The notes under the pieces are model-generated. The model saw only the letters and a program-made list of their open reading frames with translations. It was not told the DNA's origin and ran no database searches. The translations under genes and the position numbers were made by a program. From Tenodera sinensis (taxonomy: Eukaryota; Arthropoda; Insecta; Mantodea; Mantidae), in the NCBI GenBank assembly GCA_030765045.1, contig CM060974.1, positions 47,348,839 through 47,412,838 of the forward strand: DNA of 64,000 nucleotides, given 5' to 3'. Positions 48,757-61,130 of the stretch are shown here, in pieces (position 1 is the first letter of the stretch; every line of letters starts with the position of its first letter).

Positions 48757-51067
48757 CAACTGGAACATAAATTTAAAGAACAAACACTCACAGCTGCATC
48801 ACCACCCAGATCATATGAACAAAATTTTCTGTAAAGTCATCCTAGAAACTGCAAAAAAACATATTCCTCGTGGAAGAATAAATAATTTCAAACCCTTTTG
48901 GAACCCCCAGTTAGGAGAACTGAAAAAGCACAGGGATATAGCTAGAAATACAGCTGAACAAACAAAAAACATATCAGATACACAAATATGTCGAAAGAAA
49001 TGTGCCTCTCTAAAAAACGAAATTAATACAGCTAAAAAGAATCACTTTAATAATTTCTTAGAAAAAATGGATTATAGGACAGATGGCAACAAAGCCCATA
49101 AGTTCATAAAAATGTCAAGGACAGGAGAGAAGGCAACAGCACACCTATCATACACAACAACAAAATATTAACAAATGATGCAGTCATAGCCAAAACATTC
49201 AATAAATATTATGCTAATTCACATAAAGTAACAAGAAATAATAAAAAGGAACATAAAGAATTTAAGAAAGATTTGAAACAAGAAAGAGAATGTGATCCTA
49301 ACACTCAATACAATATCTTTTATCAGAATTTTAATATGCAAAAACTGAACATTGCAATTAATAATCTAAAAAACAAAGTCTCCTGGACCAGATCACATAC
49401 ATCCAGAGTTCTTAAAAAAACCTTGGAAAAACGGCAAAACAACTACTACTAAAACTACAATCTATCCTGGAACACCACTGTACCTGCCGAATGGCAAAAA
49501 GCAATAATTGTCCCACTCTTGAAGAAAGACAAAACAGCATCAAAAAGAAAAAATTATAGAACAATAGCTCTTACTAGCATAATAGCAAAAGTGGTGGAAA
49601 GCATGGTGTCAAATAGGTAAAATTGGTTTCTAGAATCCCAATATTTACTTTCCCCATGTCAAGCTGGATTCAGAGAGTTCCACTCTACAAGTGAACAAGC
49701 CTTATTTCTCAGTCAAGAAATCAAAGACTCCTTCAATAGAAAAGAACATAATGTATCAGTTTTTATTGACTTTCAAAGTGCATATGGTTCTATATGCAGA
49801 ACAAAACTGCTAAAGAAAGTGAAAAAAATAGGGATGGAAGGTCCAGTGTTTTCACGGCTAGGTCATTTCCTAACACAACACTTTATTGCTACCAGATATG
49901 GAAGAAATATATCTAAATATAAACAAGCACACCACGGCTTACCACAAGGTGCATTGCTCAGCACTACACTTTTTAATGTATTTATTAATGATCTGCCACA
50001 ACAAATACAAGAATCAAGTGTGGAGTGTGCACTATTTGCTGATGACTTAGTAATGTGGACTACAAAACCAAAAAACAAAAGTGCAGAACTAGAAAAAACC
50101 ATGCAGCAATCCTTAAACAACCTACAACTGTGGACCAAAGAAAATTTAATGACTGTTAATACAACAAAATCAAACTACCAAATCTTTTCACTAAGAAAAA
50201 AACCACTAAAAATAAAACTAAATTTTGAGGGTCAACAATTACCAGAAACAAAGGAAGCAAAGTATCTAGGAGTTACCTTTGATACCAAACTTACATGGAC
50301 CAAACAAATAGAAAATGTAATACAAATAGCAGAGAGGCGCCTTTCACTGCTAAAACGTCTAACAGGAATGAAGTAGGGATGTACCAGAGCAACTCTTAAC
50401 ACAACATACAATGCATATATGAAGCCATTATTTACTTACTGCAGCGAAGTTCTTGTAACAGCAAACACAAAAAAAATTCAAATCTTTCAAAACCAAAGTC
50501 TGAGACTAATTACAGGTGCTATCAAAACCATACCAATAGCAGCTATGGAAATACTAACCAACCAATACACTGTTGAATATTAAATATAAAAAACAGCTCT
50601 TACTCAACACGAAAAGTTGATCAGACTCCCATTCAATACATGGCACAAGAGAAATTTTACACATACACTAAAGACTCAGGAGAGCTTGCTTTCCAAATTT
50701 CAAGACATCAGAAAGGAAAACTTCATATCTAAAGTCAATCCGACACAAACATAGAACATCACATATTATTTACACCTGACAGAAGTTAAAAAAGTGGTAC
50801 TCCAACTAGTGTTTTAAAATTATTGGATAATCCATACCAGATTTCCAGAACATGAATGGCTGCATATTTGTACTGATGGATCATTGATATCAAACCGAGA
50901 TGGAGCAGGGGTTGTAGTCACGTGTCACCCCTTTTCCTATTACAAATCTTTAAGTTATGGAACTATAAACTTTGATGGAGAAATTGAAGCAATTCAAATG
51001 GCCCTACAAGATTTTTTGTATAGAATTTCACATTTTCATCAAGCAGTTATACTATCAGATTCCAGGG
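48757..51067 (+). pseudogene. LINE-A second copy, truncated at both ends
   Basis: About 85-90% like LINE-A at 6070-10910: linker (QLHHHPDHMNKIFCKVILETAKKH), RT (FIDFQSAYGS with the first Asp present, HHGLPQGALLSTTLFNVFINDL, FADDLVMW) and RNase H up to ILSDSRG. It starts in the linker and stops inside RNase H, so it has neither 5' nor 3' end. It lacks the piggyBac at TTAA (50155-50160), giving the empty site. Stops at 49620 and 50376 and several frameshifts are present. Confidence 0.85.
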
Positions 51068-51944
51068 GAATAATTCGGGGGGATAATTACTATGGATGTT
51101 TCCAGGCTCATTTGTTTAAGGTTGGTATTGTTGTTATCAGCTTTCTTGCCAATATCTTAATTTAGTTATACTTTGACATTAGGTAGCATGTATTGAGTGG
51201 GTTTTCTTTCAGAGGGAGAGGTTCTCTGTTTATTGGGATGGTGTAATTCTTTTGCAGTACTTGGATTTTCTCTATGAATGTTATCTGAATGATTGTTATC
51301 TAGTTTTCTTACTGGGGGATTTCTTTGTGTCCATTTGCTTTCTGGAAGCCGGAGAAGCTTCTCATGCTGGAGCAGTGCTTGTTCTTGTATTCTTAAGGGC
51401 AGTGGGCAGTTGTTAGTGATGATACGCATTGCTTCTATTGGTGTTGATTTTACGCCTCCTCTGATGATTCTCATTGCTTGATTTTGGATCTTGAGTAACT
51501 TTTCCATATTTTGAGGTGATGTGATCAGGACTTCATTGCAGTATTGTAAGACAGGCTTGATATACGTGTGGTATGTGATATTGAGTGTGTTTAGAGAGCA
51601 ACCCCATTTAGAGCAGCATAATCTTTTAAGTATATTCAGGCGGTTTATAGATTTTTGCAGAGTTGATCTGTATGTTGTTCCCATGATAATATTTTGTCAA
51701 AAACAACACCTAGGTATTTTGTTTCATCTGACTCATTTCTTGGTCATTGTAGGTTAGAGATAGTGATCTCTCTTTCCAACTTAGTGTGAAGAGTTCGTAA
51801 CTTGTTTTTCTTAGGTTAACTGTCATTTGGTTATTTTTGCACCAGCTTTGCAGGTTATTTAGTGTATTTTGCAAACGGTTTTCCAATACTTTAAATTTTT
51901 CTGTTGGTTCTGAGGACCCCAGTTTGAGGTCATCTGTAAGAGGG
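51068..51944 (-). pseudogene. LINE-B, 5' part: RT end and connection
   Basis: Minus strand, starting at TDDLKLGSSEPTEKF, right at the catalytic xADD motif, so it is 5'-truncated. Then NNQMTVNLRKTSYELFTLSW, NILKRLCCSKWGCSLNTLN, YHTYIKPVLQYCNEVLI, QNQAMRIIRGGVKSTPIEAM, LLQHEKLLRLP and a tail NLKQMSLET...PPNY that would lead into the RNase H at 48756. Confidence 0.78.
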
Positions 51945-52530
51945 CTGACACACTGGTTGTGTGTGTGCGCACAAAATAATTGTTATTGGGACTCTGAGAA
52001 ACCAAATATTGTTTATGAAATACCCCCTCAATGATGAATACCTTTGTGTATGTTGCACCATTACCGGAGAAAGAGTAATAGGCCCTTTTTTTTTTAAAGT
52101 CTACAGTTGAAATCTGTACATATGTGAATACAATTTTACCCCCTACTTTTAGAGAATTAACTGACAGGGAGCATGATTTTGCATTTTTTCAACAAGACTC
52201 TGCAACAGCTCATACAGCCAATCTTTCTATGAGAATATTTCAAAGTGTATTTCTGGATAGGATTATTAGTAGAGATTTGTGGTCCCCCAACCAAACCACC
52301 TGCAATTTCTTCTCTGGGGTAACTTAAAGCATAAAGTGTACAAGACAAACCCACACACACTGGAAGAATTAAAACAAAATATCTGCCAGGAAATTCCCGG
52401 CATTCCTGAAGTGAACTTCAGTGAGTAATGGATTGTTTCCTAAAGAGGTTGCCAAAATTTATGGACAACGATGGTGGCCAATTTTGGCATCTCCTTTCGT
52501 AAGGTTGGTAAGTAAGCCATTAAAAGTAGT
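51945..52530 (+). pseudogene. Mariner-like transposase, C-terminal half
   Basis: QNNCYWDSEKPNIVYEIPPQ, RVIGPFFF, LPPTFRELTDREHDFAFFQQDSATAHTANLSMRIF (second catalytic Asp in QQDSA), DRIISRDLWSPNQTTCNFFSG (the place of SPDLTPCDFFLWG; the third catalytic Asp is lost), then KHKVYKTNPHTLEELKQNI. Frameshifts and stops; old. Confidence 0.75.
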
Positions 52531-53935
52531 TTTCAAAATGTATGGTTTCATCCGCACTTTTCTATGATAGCAGCAGACTGCAACGAGCACCGAAGACACA
52601 TATAGGCAAAACACAGCACAGCTGTTTCAGTCTTTTGGGTCACTCATTATTATAGTGTTACTGGTTTAAGTTTACATGTGGAGAGTCAAAGTTAAGGGGC
52701 AAATATAAGAGTAAATATAAATTCACTTTGGTTTTTAGGTTATAAAGCATTATATGGTTATGAATTCAAATATCAGGTAATTGTTTACTGTAGCAGTGAC
52801 ACCTCTGCCTACAGTCTAACAAGATGCTACGAGATCAACATACACCATCTTAAACGTCTTCTGAGATTAAGTGCTGAAATCAGAAAACTCAATGGTTGTA
52901 TTGCCCTGTGCTTACCCCTGTAACACAAATACATACATGCAGGCACTCCTCAAAACTTACATGTCATGAAAACCATTTTGTGCAACAGAGAAAACAGCTA
53001 AAATGTTTAGGATTTTTAGATTGAGCTTAACTCTTTGATTGATATAGATGGGGATATTCCCATTAAAGTAAGAAAATCCTAAATAATACTGTAGCACAGT
53101 TATACTTTGTTCCATTCATTAAAGCATACCACCTTCTCTTTGTTTTTAGGAAGCAGCATATATCTATTTGAAGAGATTTACTAGCTCAACATTTCGGAAA
53201 TAGGTATTGTCATAAGGTGTATATTGAAAGTTTAAACAAATTAAGGGACTCAGCCAGACTCAGAGCATATGCTGTCCATATATGCTTAATAAACTAATTT
53301 TAAAATTGATTTCCAAATGTTACGACTTCTGTTAACTTTAGGGCCAGTTTCTCCAACTTATGCTAAATTTTAAGACAGTGATACGTTGATTTAAACAAAT
53401 TACAATTATTCAGCCAAACTAAGAGAATATAGTATCCATCTTAGCTGAAGCAAGTAGTATAATTCTTTACAGTATTCCCCTACAGTATGTGCTGAGCTGG
53501 ATAGTTGTGGTTAAAATTAATTTTTTGTGCATCTTTACAACATTAAAATTTACATAATGTGAGCTATAGCTGTAAAGTAAAAAGCTATATGAGATAATTA
53601 GGCTCAAGTAGGGCCACTTGAGATAATTAATTAACCTAACCTCTTAATGTAAAAGCCAGAGAATATTCGTGATTTTAATTTTGACAAAACAATAAAATGT
53701 CAAATACTCGGTCTTAAAGTTTCTGACTTACATATGCTCTAAAAGGCCAAATTTGTTGTGTCTTATGTTTTAGTAGTTCCTTGATTCTGTCCCAAGATTT
53801 TGCTGTGATCTGATATTTTGAATGTATATTTCTGCGAACAGTTGTCTCAGCCAGTTCATCAATATTTTCCCATGCATTTTATTCATACTAGAGGTATCTG
53901 TTACAATCTGATTTTGCAGTTTATGTGTTGCTTTC
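52531..53935. other. Non-coding, nothing recognised
   Basis: AT-rich; no gene or clear repeat seen. Confidence 0.35.
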
Positions 53936-53939
53936 TCAC

Positions 53940-54155
53940 ATTTTATGAAAATGGAGAGTGAAGAAGAATGAAATATTGAATTTAGTGGGTCCGAAATTTC
54001 TGAAAATAACTATGAGGAAACTTCAGGAGAAGAAAGTGATGAATCAGTTTCACTTGAGAATGATATTGTGAGTGCCAGACTGTGGTGCAAGAATGATCCT
54101 TCCGGGCCTGTAGGATATTTCACACAGCCACAAACATATAAACAATGGTTCTAAA
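53940..54155 (+). pseudogene. Acidic N-terminal transposase-like fragment
   Basis: MESEEE, a stop, then IEFSGSEISENNYEETSGEESDESVSLENDIVSARLWCKNDPSGP: an acidic lead followed by a Trp-containing block, as seen at the N-terminus of piggyBac-like transposases. Too short to be certain; a similar acidic fragment is at 57364-57640 on the other strand. Confidence 0.3.
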
Positions 54156-54301
54156 ATTTATTGATTGTTGCTGTTCATTTCTTAGCACTTCAATGTCCAA
54201 ATTTGGTTTATATCAATGTAATTTCAGCAAGATAAAAAAAAATTTAAACATATAGGAATGCTCAGAGTTTCAAATCTCCATTGCTAGGGTCATCAAAATT
54301 A

Positions 54302-54545
54302 ATTTTATCATCACCATCGCCACCACCATCACCACCGCCACCGCCACCACCACCACCACCACCGCCACCGCCGCCGCCGCCACCGCCGTCGCCACCGCCG
54401 CCGCCGCAGCCGCCGCCGCCGCCACCGCCAGCGCCACCGCCACCGCCACCGCCACCGCCACCACCACCACCAACCACCACCACCAACCACCACCACCACC
54501 ACCACCGCCGCCACCACCACCACCACCGTCAGCATCATCATAATC
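54302..54545. repeat. (CCACCG/CAC)n trinucleotide-rich tract
   Basis: About 240 bp of CCN triplets, mostly CCA/CCG, fading into CAT/TTA triplets. Long poly-Pro or poly-Gly frames in it are artefacts. Confidence 0.92.
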
Positions 54546-54549
54546 ATTA

Positions 54550-54918
54550 TTATCATTATCATCAATTGAAATACAAAATGTGGCACATGCACCGAAACTT
54601 TATGATGAAAAGAACGTTGCAGCAGCACTTAAAGTAATAAAAACCCTGGATGCAAGGACAGTTAAATTTTTGGAAATAATTTTGTTCTGGTGGAAATGTG
54701 TAAATGTGAAACATCCACTCAAAGGAAAGCACTTAAGAGATAAACTTTCTGATCTAGTCAGAAGTCCAGAATGCCCATCAATAGATTTTCTAAAAATCTT
54801 CACAAGGTGGTTAGAGGAGTGGGACAAGATTAGCATTTATCAGAGTGGAGATAAACGACATGGGAAGTTATCATCTGAAACTCACACAGCACTTCTTCAT
54901 ACCACTAACACATCATAG
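54550..54918 (+). pseudogene. P-element/THAP-type transposase C-terminal fragment
   Basis: The frame encodes YDEKNVAAALKVIK, DARTVKFLEIILFWWKCVNVKHPLKGKHLRDKLSDLV, FLKIFTRWLEEWDKI, GKLSSETHTALLHTT. The order WWKxxNVK, LRD, FLxxFxxWLxxW and LTxETxxAL fits the C-terminal region of P-element/THAP9-like transposases. There is no catalytic part. Family assignment is from memory of the pattern. Confidence 0.4.
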
Positions 54919-55060
54919 AAAAAAGGTCTATTTAATATCAATGATTAATATTTTTTAGTTTTCACACATTACTGAGGTAAAAAATTAGTTACAAGGGCCA
55001 TCTAAGATCCAATTTTGACATAATTATAGCATTGAAGAACTACATATATTTCCTTCCATC

Positions 55061-55422
55061 TAGTGGTATAGGATGACCGCCTCCATAGCGCAGTTGGTAT
55101 TGTACTTGCTTATGGTGCAGAGGACCTGGGTTGGACCCCTGGTACCAGCATGGGGATTTTTTCTCGCTGGGAGGTTTGGCATGGGGTGCACTCAGCCTCG
55201 TTAGGTCCTGGGGGGAGGCAGTGGAGGAGCTACTTGATGGAGAAGTAGCAACTGCAGGTCAACTGGCTGTGAGGGCTTGGGCCGCTGACCATGTGCCACC
55301 TTCCAGTACTGCAGCCCACCAATGACACCTGTAGTGAGCAGAGGTGGGGGACATAGCGGCTGGGTGGCAAGCCTTGGCCCTTCATGGGCTGCTGCACTGG
55401 GGTTTAATTAGTGGTATAGGAT
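55061..55422 (+). mobile_element. tRNA-derived SINE with 14-bp target duplication
   Basis: The duplication tagtggtataggat lies at 55061-55074 and 55409-55422. The 334-bp body has an A box tagcgcagttgg (55086-55097) and a B box ggttggacccc (55129-55139). Then comes a GC-rich body ending tgctgcactggggtttaa. No poly(A) or simple-repeat tail. The head resembles an alanine- or other tRNA only loosely. Confidence 0.85.
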
Positions 55423-55659
55423 AAAAAGAATATCCCTGTGACTTTTCTCTAGTTTTTCATATAGACAGCCTTCTCATTCTGATTGGTGAAAAATTATAAA
55501 TATGCATTTATCATACTAAAGCTTCTGTATTTTGGAAACAACCTCAAGCAGTAAATAATCAAAACTTTGCTTTGAGCGTATTAATTTTTACATGTCTATA
55601 TTACAATACTGTTTTAAAACTAAATGTATGATAAAGTACAGTTAGATATTTGGTTCTTT

Positions 55660-56620
55660 ACAGTCTACACTCACCCTCTACTTGTTTCAAAGCTTGTACA
55701 TTATGATACAGTTTCACTCTGATTTAGTACAGCTTTTACTCACCTACATGTTGTAAAGCTAACTGCAAGCTTTGGTACAGTTTTACTGTGGTTGGCTTCA
55801 GTCTATGCTCACCTTCTACATTTTGTTTAGCTGACTGGAAATTATGATACAGTTTTACTGATTGGCTACAGCCTACACTCCCCTCTGACATATTGTAAAG
55901 CTAACTAGAAATTATGATACAGTGATACTGTGGTTAGCTACAGTCTATGCTCCCCTCCTATATGTTGTAAAGCTATTTTAAATTATAATACAGTTTCACT
56001 GTGATTCACAACAGACCATGCTCCTCTCCTGCATGATGTAAACCTAACTCTAAATTACAGTTTCACTGTGGTTCATTTCAGCCAACACTTGCCTTATAAA
56101 TGTTGTAAAACTAACTGTAAGATATGGTGCAGTTTCACTGATTTGCTACCTACTGTGGTTTGCTATGACCTGTGCTCAACTCCTACATGTTGTAAAGCCA
56201 ACTGTAAATTATGGTACAATTCCTCTGTGGTTTGCTATATCCCGCACTTCCTTCCCATGTGTTGTAAAGCTAGCTAATTCCAAGTTATGGAACAGTTTCA
56301 TTGTGGCTCACTTTGGCTGACATTTGCCTTCTATGTGTACTAAGGCTGACTGTATCTTTCAGCACAATTCTGGTTTACTGTGTCCTGTGCTCACCTCTTA
56401 CATATTGTAAAGCTATCTATAAATTGTGATACAGTTTCATTGTGATTTGCTACAGCCTATGCTCATATCCTAAATGTTGTAAAGCTAATTGTAATATATA
56501 TTACAGTTTTACTTTGGTTTGCTTTGGCCTACGCTCACCTCCTACATGGTGTAAAGGTAACTGTAACTTACATTACAGCTTCACCTTGGTTTACTGTGGT
56601 GTAACTCATTGCTCACATGT
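55660..56620 (+). repeat. ~72-bp minisatellite, about 13 units
   Basis: Anchors of the form tgttgtaaagctaact recur at about 55686, 55749, 55822, 55890, 55963, 56036, 56102, 56190, 56262, 56338, 56405, 56477 and 56550, mostly 66-76 bp apart. Other recurring parts are tatgatacagtttcactgtg, tttgctacagcc and gctcacctcctac. Units are diverged. Because 72 is a multiple of 3, short Cys-rich frames appear (CCKANCKLWY); I do not call them genes. Confidence 0.85.
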
Positions 56621-57363
56621 TTAATCATATGTTTAATCTCAAATTTTTCAGTTGAATGTGAGGTGTGACTTGATCTCTGTCAGATGTTGTGCAAGTTAAG
56701 AGATGCTGCATTGTATATGATGTTTACAGTAACTTCTTATCCTTGCTTACTGCAGATATTCCAGAAAGTTTTGGTGAATAGGACTTGCTTGTTTAGTATC
56801 CAAGACAATAGCAACATCTGACAGACATCACACTACCAGTTGTGTAATTTTTTCTGTAGAGTAATATTTACAATGATGAATTGTGCTATTCCATCTAGCG
56901 GAGTGATGCTCCCTAGCTGTGAGGGCGGTAATGCCTTAATGCTTAAAAAAAACATTTAAAATCAACTATTTTTGGTTGAAAATTTGGGTGCACAATATTA
57001 AAAGCATATTCACCAATACTGTTGTTCTAATACTGCTGTTGGGTGTGAAAGAAATGGGAAATCAGTTTGAATCTCTCCCTATTCATTGTTGCACGAAACA
57101 TTGGGGTGTCAGGGCATCAGGTTTATCTCCAGTACAACTGAATAGCAATTTTGGTACTTGAGACAACAAAGTAAAGCAATACAGGCCCTGATTTCATTTT
57201 TCGTCTTCCAACACTTTTCTGCCAGGACTGTTCAACTACCTCATTTCATAAGCATTTGTTCCATCACATATTTTGTCAAACAAAGGTTTAATGTATTCTG
57301 AAAGAAATTGCAAATGCATACGGCATCTGTGATGCATGCTCATTTAGTATTTGCAGTAAAAGG
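56621..57363. other. Non-coding, nothing recognised
   Basis: No coding or repeat feature identified. Confidence 0.35.
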
Positions 57364-57642
57364 TTAGAGAATGCAGTTGCTGTCAGTTTTAGTCCAATGC
57401 CAGCCACACTGGTTTTTCTGTGTCACAATGCGGACACATTTTGAAGGACCTGGCGCATCATCATTGCCTTCATAATTATTTTCTTTGCTTATTTCTGCAC
57501 TAGATTTACTATCACTGTCACTAGAATCTTCTTCATACTCTGTTTCATATTCAGAAAAATCAGCATCTTCACTCTGTAATACACTTTGTATCAGTTTTCT
57601 CAAATCCTTCTCATCGTTGGCGTGAATTTTTTTTGTCGCCAT
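57364..57642 (-). pseudogene. Acidic N-terminal transposase-like fragment (minus)
   Basis: From an ATG at 57642: MATKKIHANDEKDLRKLIQS, then an acidic run (SEYETEYEEDSSDSDSKSSAE) and GPSKCVRIVTQKNQCGWHWTKTDSNCIL, stop. The layout (short basic start, acidic stretch, W-rich block) resembles piggyBac-like N-termini. No catalytic region. It may equally be an unrelated ORF. Confidence 0.35.
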
Positions 57643-58159
57643 GATGGCTCTTGAGGAAAGTGAAATAATGCTAAGATACAATTTTTTGTTCTTGATTGAA
57701 ACACAGGTGGTTATGTCATGCTGATCAAAATTATGAACCCCACATGTTAGCCTTTCATTCCAGATGTATACAAATGACATCTATGAGAAGGAACCTAAAC
57801 TATGTGGAATTATATGGAGCAATACAGCATAGTGAGCTGAGCTCATCATATGATTCATATGCCAAAAAGATGCATGTGAGACTTGGGCGTCAAATGATGC
57901 AAATGGGTTAAAAGTTTGAATGAAGATACCAGTGATGATGTAAGTAACATGGATAGTGAATTGTAATTGAAAGTGAACATGATACAGGGAAATCTTAAAT
58001 AGGATTCTGTTGAAGTGGCTGAAAGCACTTGCACTGAAGTTGAAAATGCTGCAGATAAACAGCAACTGAAGTCAGGAAAGACCATTTGTATTTTAGAAGC
58101 CATAAATTTGCAAAAAGGAGTGTGAGAAGATCTGTTCATTCTCCAAGCCACAGCACTAT

Positions 58160-58255
58160 GTCTGCTTGCTGTGAATCCTTTTGGATGGCTGAGGAACTAA
58201 GTGAATTACAACATTGCTTTGAATCATTTTGGATGGTTGAGGAACAAAGACTGTT
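58160..58255 (+). repeat. Short tandem duplication
   Basis: gaatcctttt/ggatggctga/ggaac and gaatcatttt/ggatggttga/ggaac stand about 52 bp apart; a simple old local duplication. Confidence 0.55.
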
Positions 58256-59030
58256 TTGGATTTTGTTTCCCTGAGATGGCACAAATAATTATAAAAGGGA
58301 CCAATATGATATGCAAATATGTGAGGCAAAGGTTTCAATGCAGTGGTCATTCCCATACTCAAAATGTTGTTCATTTTGAGCTGGAAGATTTCCAAATTCT
58401 GCTGCTTTCAAATCAAATGATAAAGATATTTCATCTAAGTCTGCAACAAATGGCAATTGCAGAGAAATATTGTCTCATAGCCTAAAATAGATTTTCCATT
58501 CTTCTGCTACGTTTGCAATTTGCCAGTTCTAAAGGCAGATTACAAAGATGTCTAAAAATCTGCATAAATTGTGGGTAAAAAGCACAATAGGAAGGGCATG
58601 CGCCTTTTGAGGACACTGATTGAAATATAAACACATTACATATTTTATAATCAGCATATGTTGCTGAATCAGAAAATTCATGGTTTTTGTTAATCTCTCT
58701 ATACATCTGTATAATCTTTTATATGCATGATTCTTAGGGAAAAGGAAATATTAAGTAAATACTTTATTTTCTAATTATTTACAAAAGAGTTCTTGATTTT
58801 TTAAGGTTTAAAATAGTATAGCATAGCTTGCCATATATCAAAATAATGCTTCGTGACTCTTTGATTAAGTAAAACCTTAGAATCTTGAGAAACCAATAAA
58901 CATTAATTCTGGAGTAACATAAATATAAGGTGTCTCCCAGATGCACATCATCATTAGTGTGACAACTTTACCAAATTAGCAGTTAAGGATTAAGCATCTT
59001 GCATTAATTTTTTCTGCATACTTTATAACA
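58256..59030. other. Non-coding, nothing recognised
   Basis: AT-rich with no supported feature. Confidence 0.35.
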
Positions 59031-59790
59031 AAGTCCCTTAAGGATACGCATGTGTGAAAAAAGGCTTAAAATTTCCAAAAATGGATTTTTGCTTTATCAA
59101 GTAGTATAAATCTTCTGTTTTATTTTGATATGCTTTTTGTAGCCTTATTGCCGTTTTAACTATGTCACATGACTGTATAACTGATTGCCTGTAAGTGGTC
59201 ATGTCCATTTAAATCAATACACTTCCATTATCCTTGCCATGACTTCAAACTTAGTTTTTCCATGCTTTTATTTTTAGTACTATTTGCTCTTTAAAGTGCT
59301 CCACATGATGCAATTTGCAGTACTTATACATGAAATTTGGTGTACCTGCTTAGAAATAATATTAAAAAGAAATGATGAGAATAATTTCTTCATAACATGA
59401 ATAACTGCTGAGTAATTAAATATTAAATTTTACATTTTGCAATTTAAATGAAAAAAATAATGATTTTAAACGTTGAAATTTGTTTTTATCCAAACTAATA
59501 ACAAGATTAAGAAATTATCTCATGAATTTGCTAACATTCTATTACAGAAGATAACTGAAAATTATTAAGTTTTTCAAATCAAAATTTCATCATGGGGAGA
59601 ACCATTTATACAAATACTAAAAAAATGTAATGAAATATTAATATGTTAGCAACTAATCTGACTAAATGTATGAAATTTAGCACAGTTACTGCTCACTATA
59701 TAGTGATTGTTGTGTTAAAATTTCAAATCAATCCAATCAAAACTGTAGATTTTCAAAATTTCACAGATGGGTATCCTTAAGGAGGTTTTG
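59031..59790. mobile_element. Possible TIR element, ~0.75 kb, non-coding
   Basis: cccttaaggatacgcatgtg (from 59035) is matched by the reverse complement of the region ending 59785 (tccttaaggatacccatctg), together with tgaaa further in. Ends are about 29 bp with 4-5 mismatches. The interior is AT-rich with no ORF. No target duplication was fixed. Confidence 0.5.
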
Positions 59791-60859
59791 TGGGACCTAG
59801 CAACCAAGTAACAATAGGATGTGGAATTTGATAGGAAAATGGAAAAATAATAAATTCTGACACTTTTACTTGTTCCTTCTACTGTCCAGATTGCACCGCA
59901 TAATTTGACAAATTTGTGTAACTAATGGGTATAACTATTCTATTTCTTACAAAGAAACTCTCCTTAGGTATTTTTACATACGCCAACACCTGTTTTTGCC
60001 ATTCACTATATCATTATCAGTAATGCAGTAAATGTCATTAGGAACAGTTTCACATCGTTTAACACCTTCACTGCCATTGCAGCCTGTGCTTGAACTTGAA
60101 GCACCAACACTGCATTCTAACAGGCACAGCATCTTAAGTTATATACCCAATATCTTCACAGTAACAGGAATACTGTAACTCATTCCATTATATTTATCAC
60201 AGATAGGGAACGGTGACTCAATGTGTTACTTGTCCTGCATCATAGTTTTAACCTTTTCCACTGTCTCACAGCGATTAGCTACCAGGCCATGCCTCCTGCT
60301 ATTGTCTGTCTACCTCAGGGAACTGGTCAGCCCTTCAAATTGTGTCAGTAAGTGCATAGGGTAAATAATTGCATAGTTGTCACCCCTCTTCCCCATGCCT
60401 GTTATATATCCTATGAGGAAGTAAAAACACAATTCAGTGTATAGCAACATATGTGCAAATAGCATCCTAGATAATGGGAGTGCATTGGATGAAGAAGGAT
60501 TAGGCAATTATCCTGTTTACACTTAGAGTATAGACAGTGTAAATGAATTATTTTCAACCTCTGTAGTTGTAAGTAGCAGGTTTGCAATCTTAACACCCTT
60601 ATGATAAGTTTAGCCTACACATAGCATGTGTGAAGACCAATTAGATAACCCTGGTTGATCTAATAGTGTTTCGCTATGAACTCCACGGTTTAGAAGTATC
60701 AACAAGATTGTAAGGTTCCACTAAGGTACATTATCTGAAGACGAATATGAGCATTGGTATACTGGAAAAAACGTGAGTCACTTGGGAAGTTTTGTGTTGT
60801 ATTGGTATGTTGCCAGGGAAATTAAAAACATGATTTTGTTTGTTAATGATACTGCCACT
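59791..60859. other. Non-coding, nothing recognised
   Basis: No gene or repeat could be supported. Confidence 0.35.
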
Positions 60860-60945
60860 TGCCAGGATTATATCAGTATTGTCAGTATGCTGGAATTTTG
60901 TCCTGTGGGAGTTCTTTTAATCTTCCGTTAAGTGTGCTAAGTTCC
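60860..60945 (-). mobile_element. SINE body fragment (family of the 45.2-kb SINE)
   Basis: The plus strand reads aggattatatcag, gctggaattttgtcctgtgg and gagttcttttaatc, matching 45163-45215 in order, with ~20% difference. The tRNA-like head is missing. Confidence 0.55.
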
Positions 60946-61130
60946 CAATGACAGAGAAGGTGGAAGAGATGACCCACCTGCTGCCTTGCAGGATGAAGTT
61001 GGTTCTTCAAAGGCTAGGGTAAGAAAGCCATGATCACAAGTTGCCTGGTCAGACGATTACAAATGATCAAATAATGGCTGTGTAACTATAAGTTCAGAAA
61101 TAAAGAAGTGCTAGTTATTTAACAAATTTT

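Noticed and set aside
54281..54545. Proline- or glycine-rich protein
   Set aside because: Frames come from the CCN triplet tract only.
55640..56640. CRISPR array
   Set aside because: Units are contiguous and diverged without equal unique spacers, and the setting is eukaryotic; it is a minisatellite.
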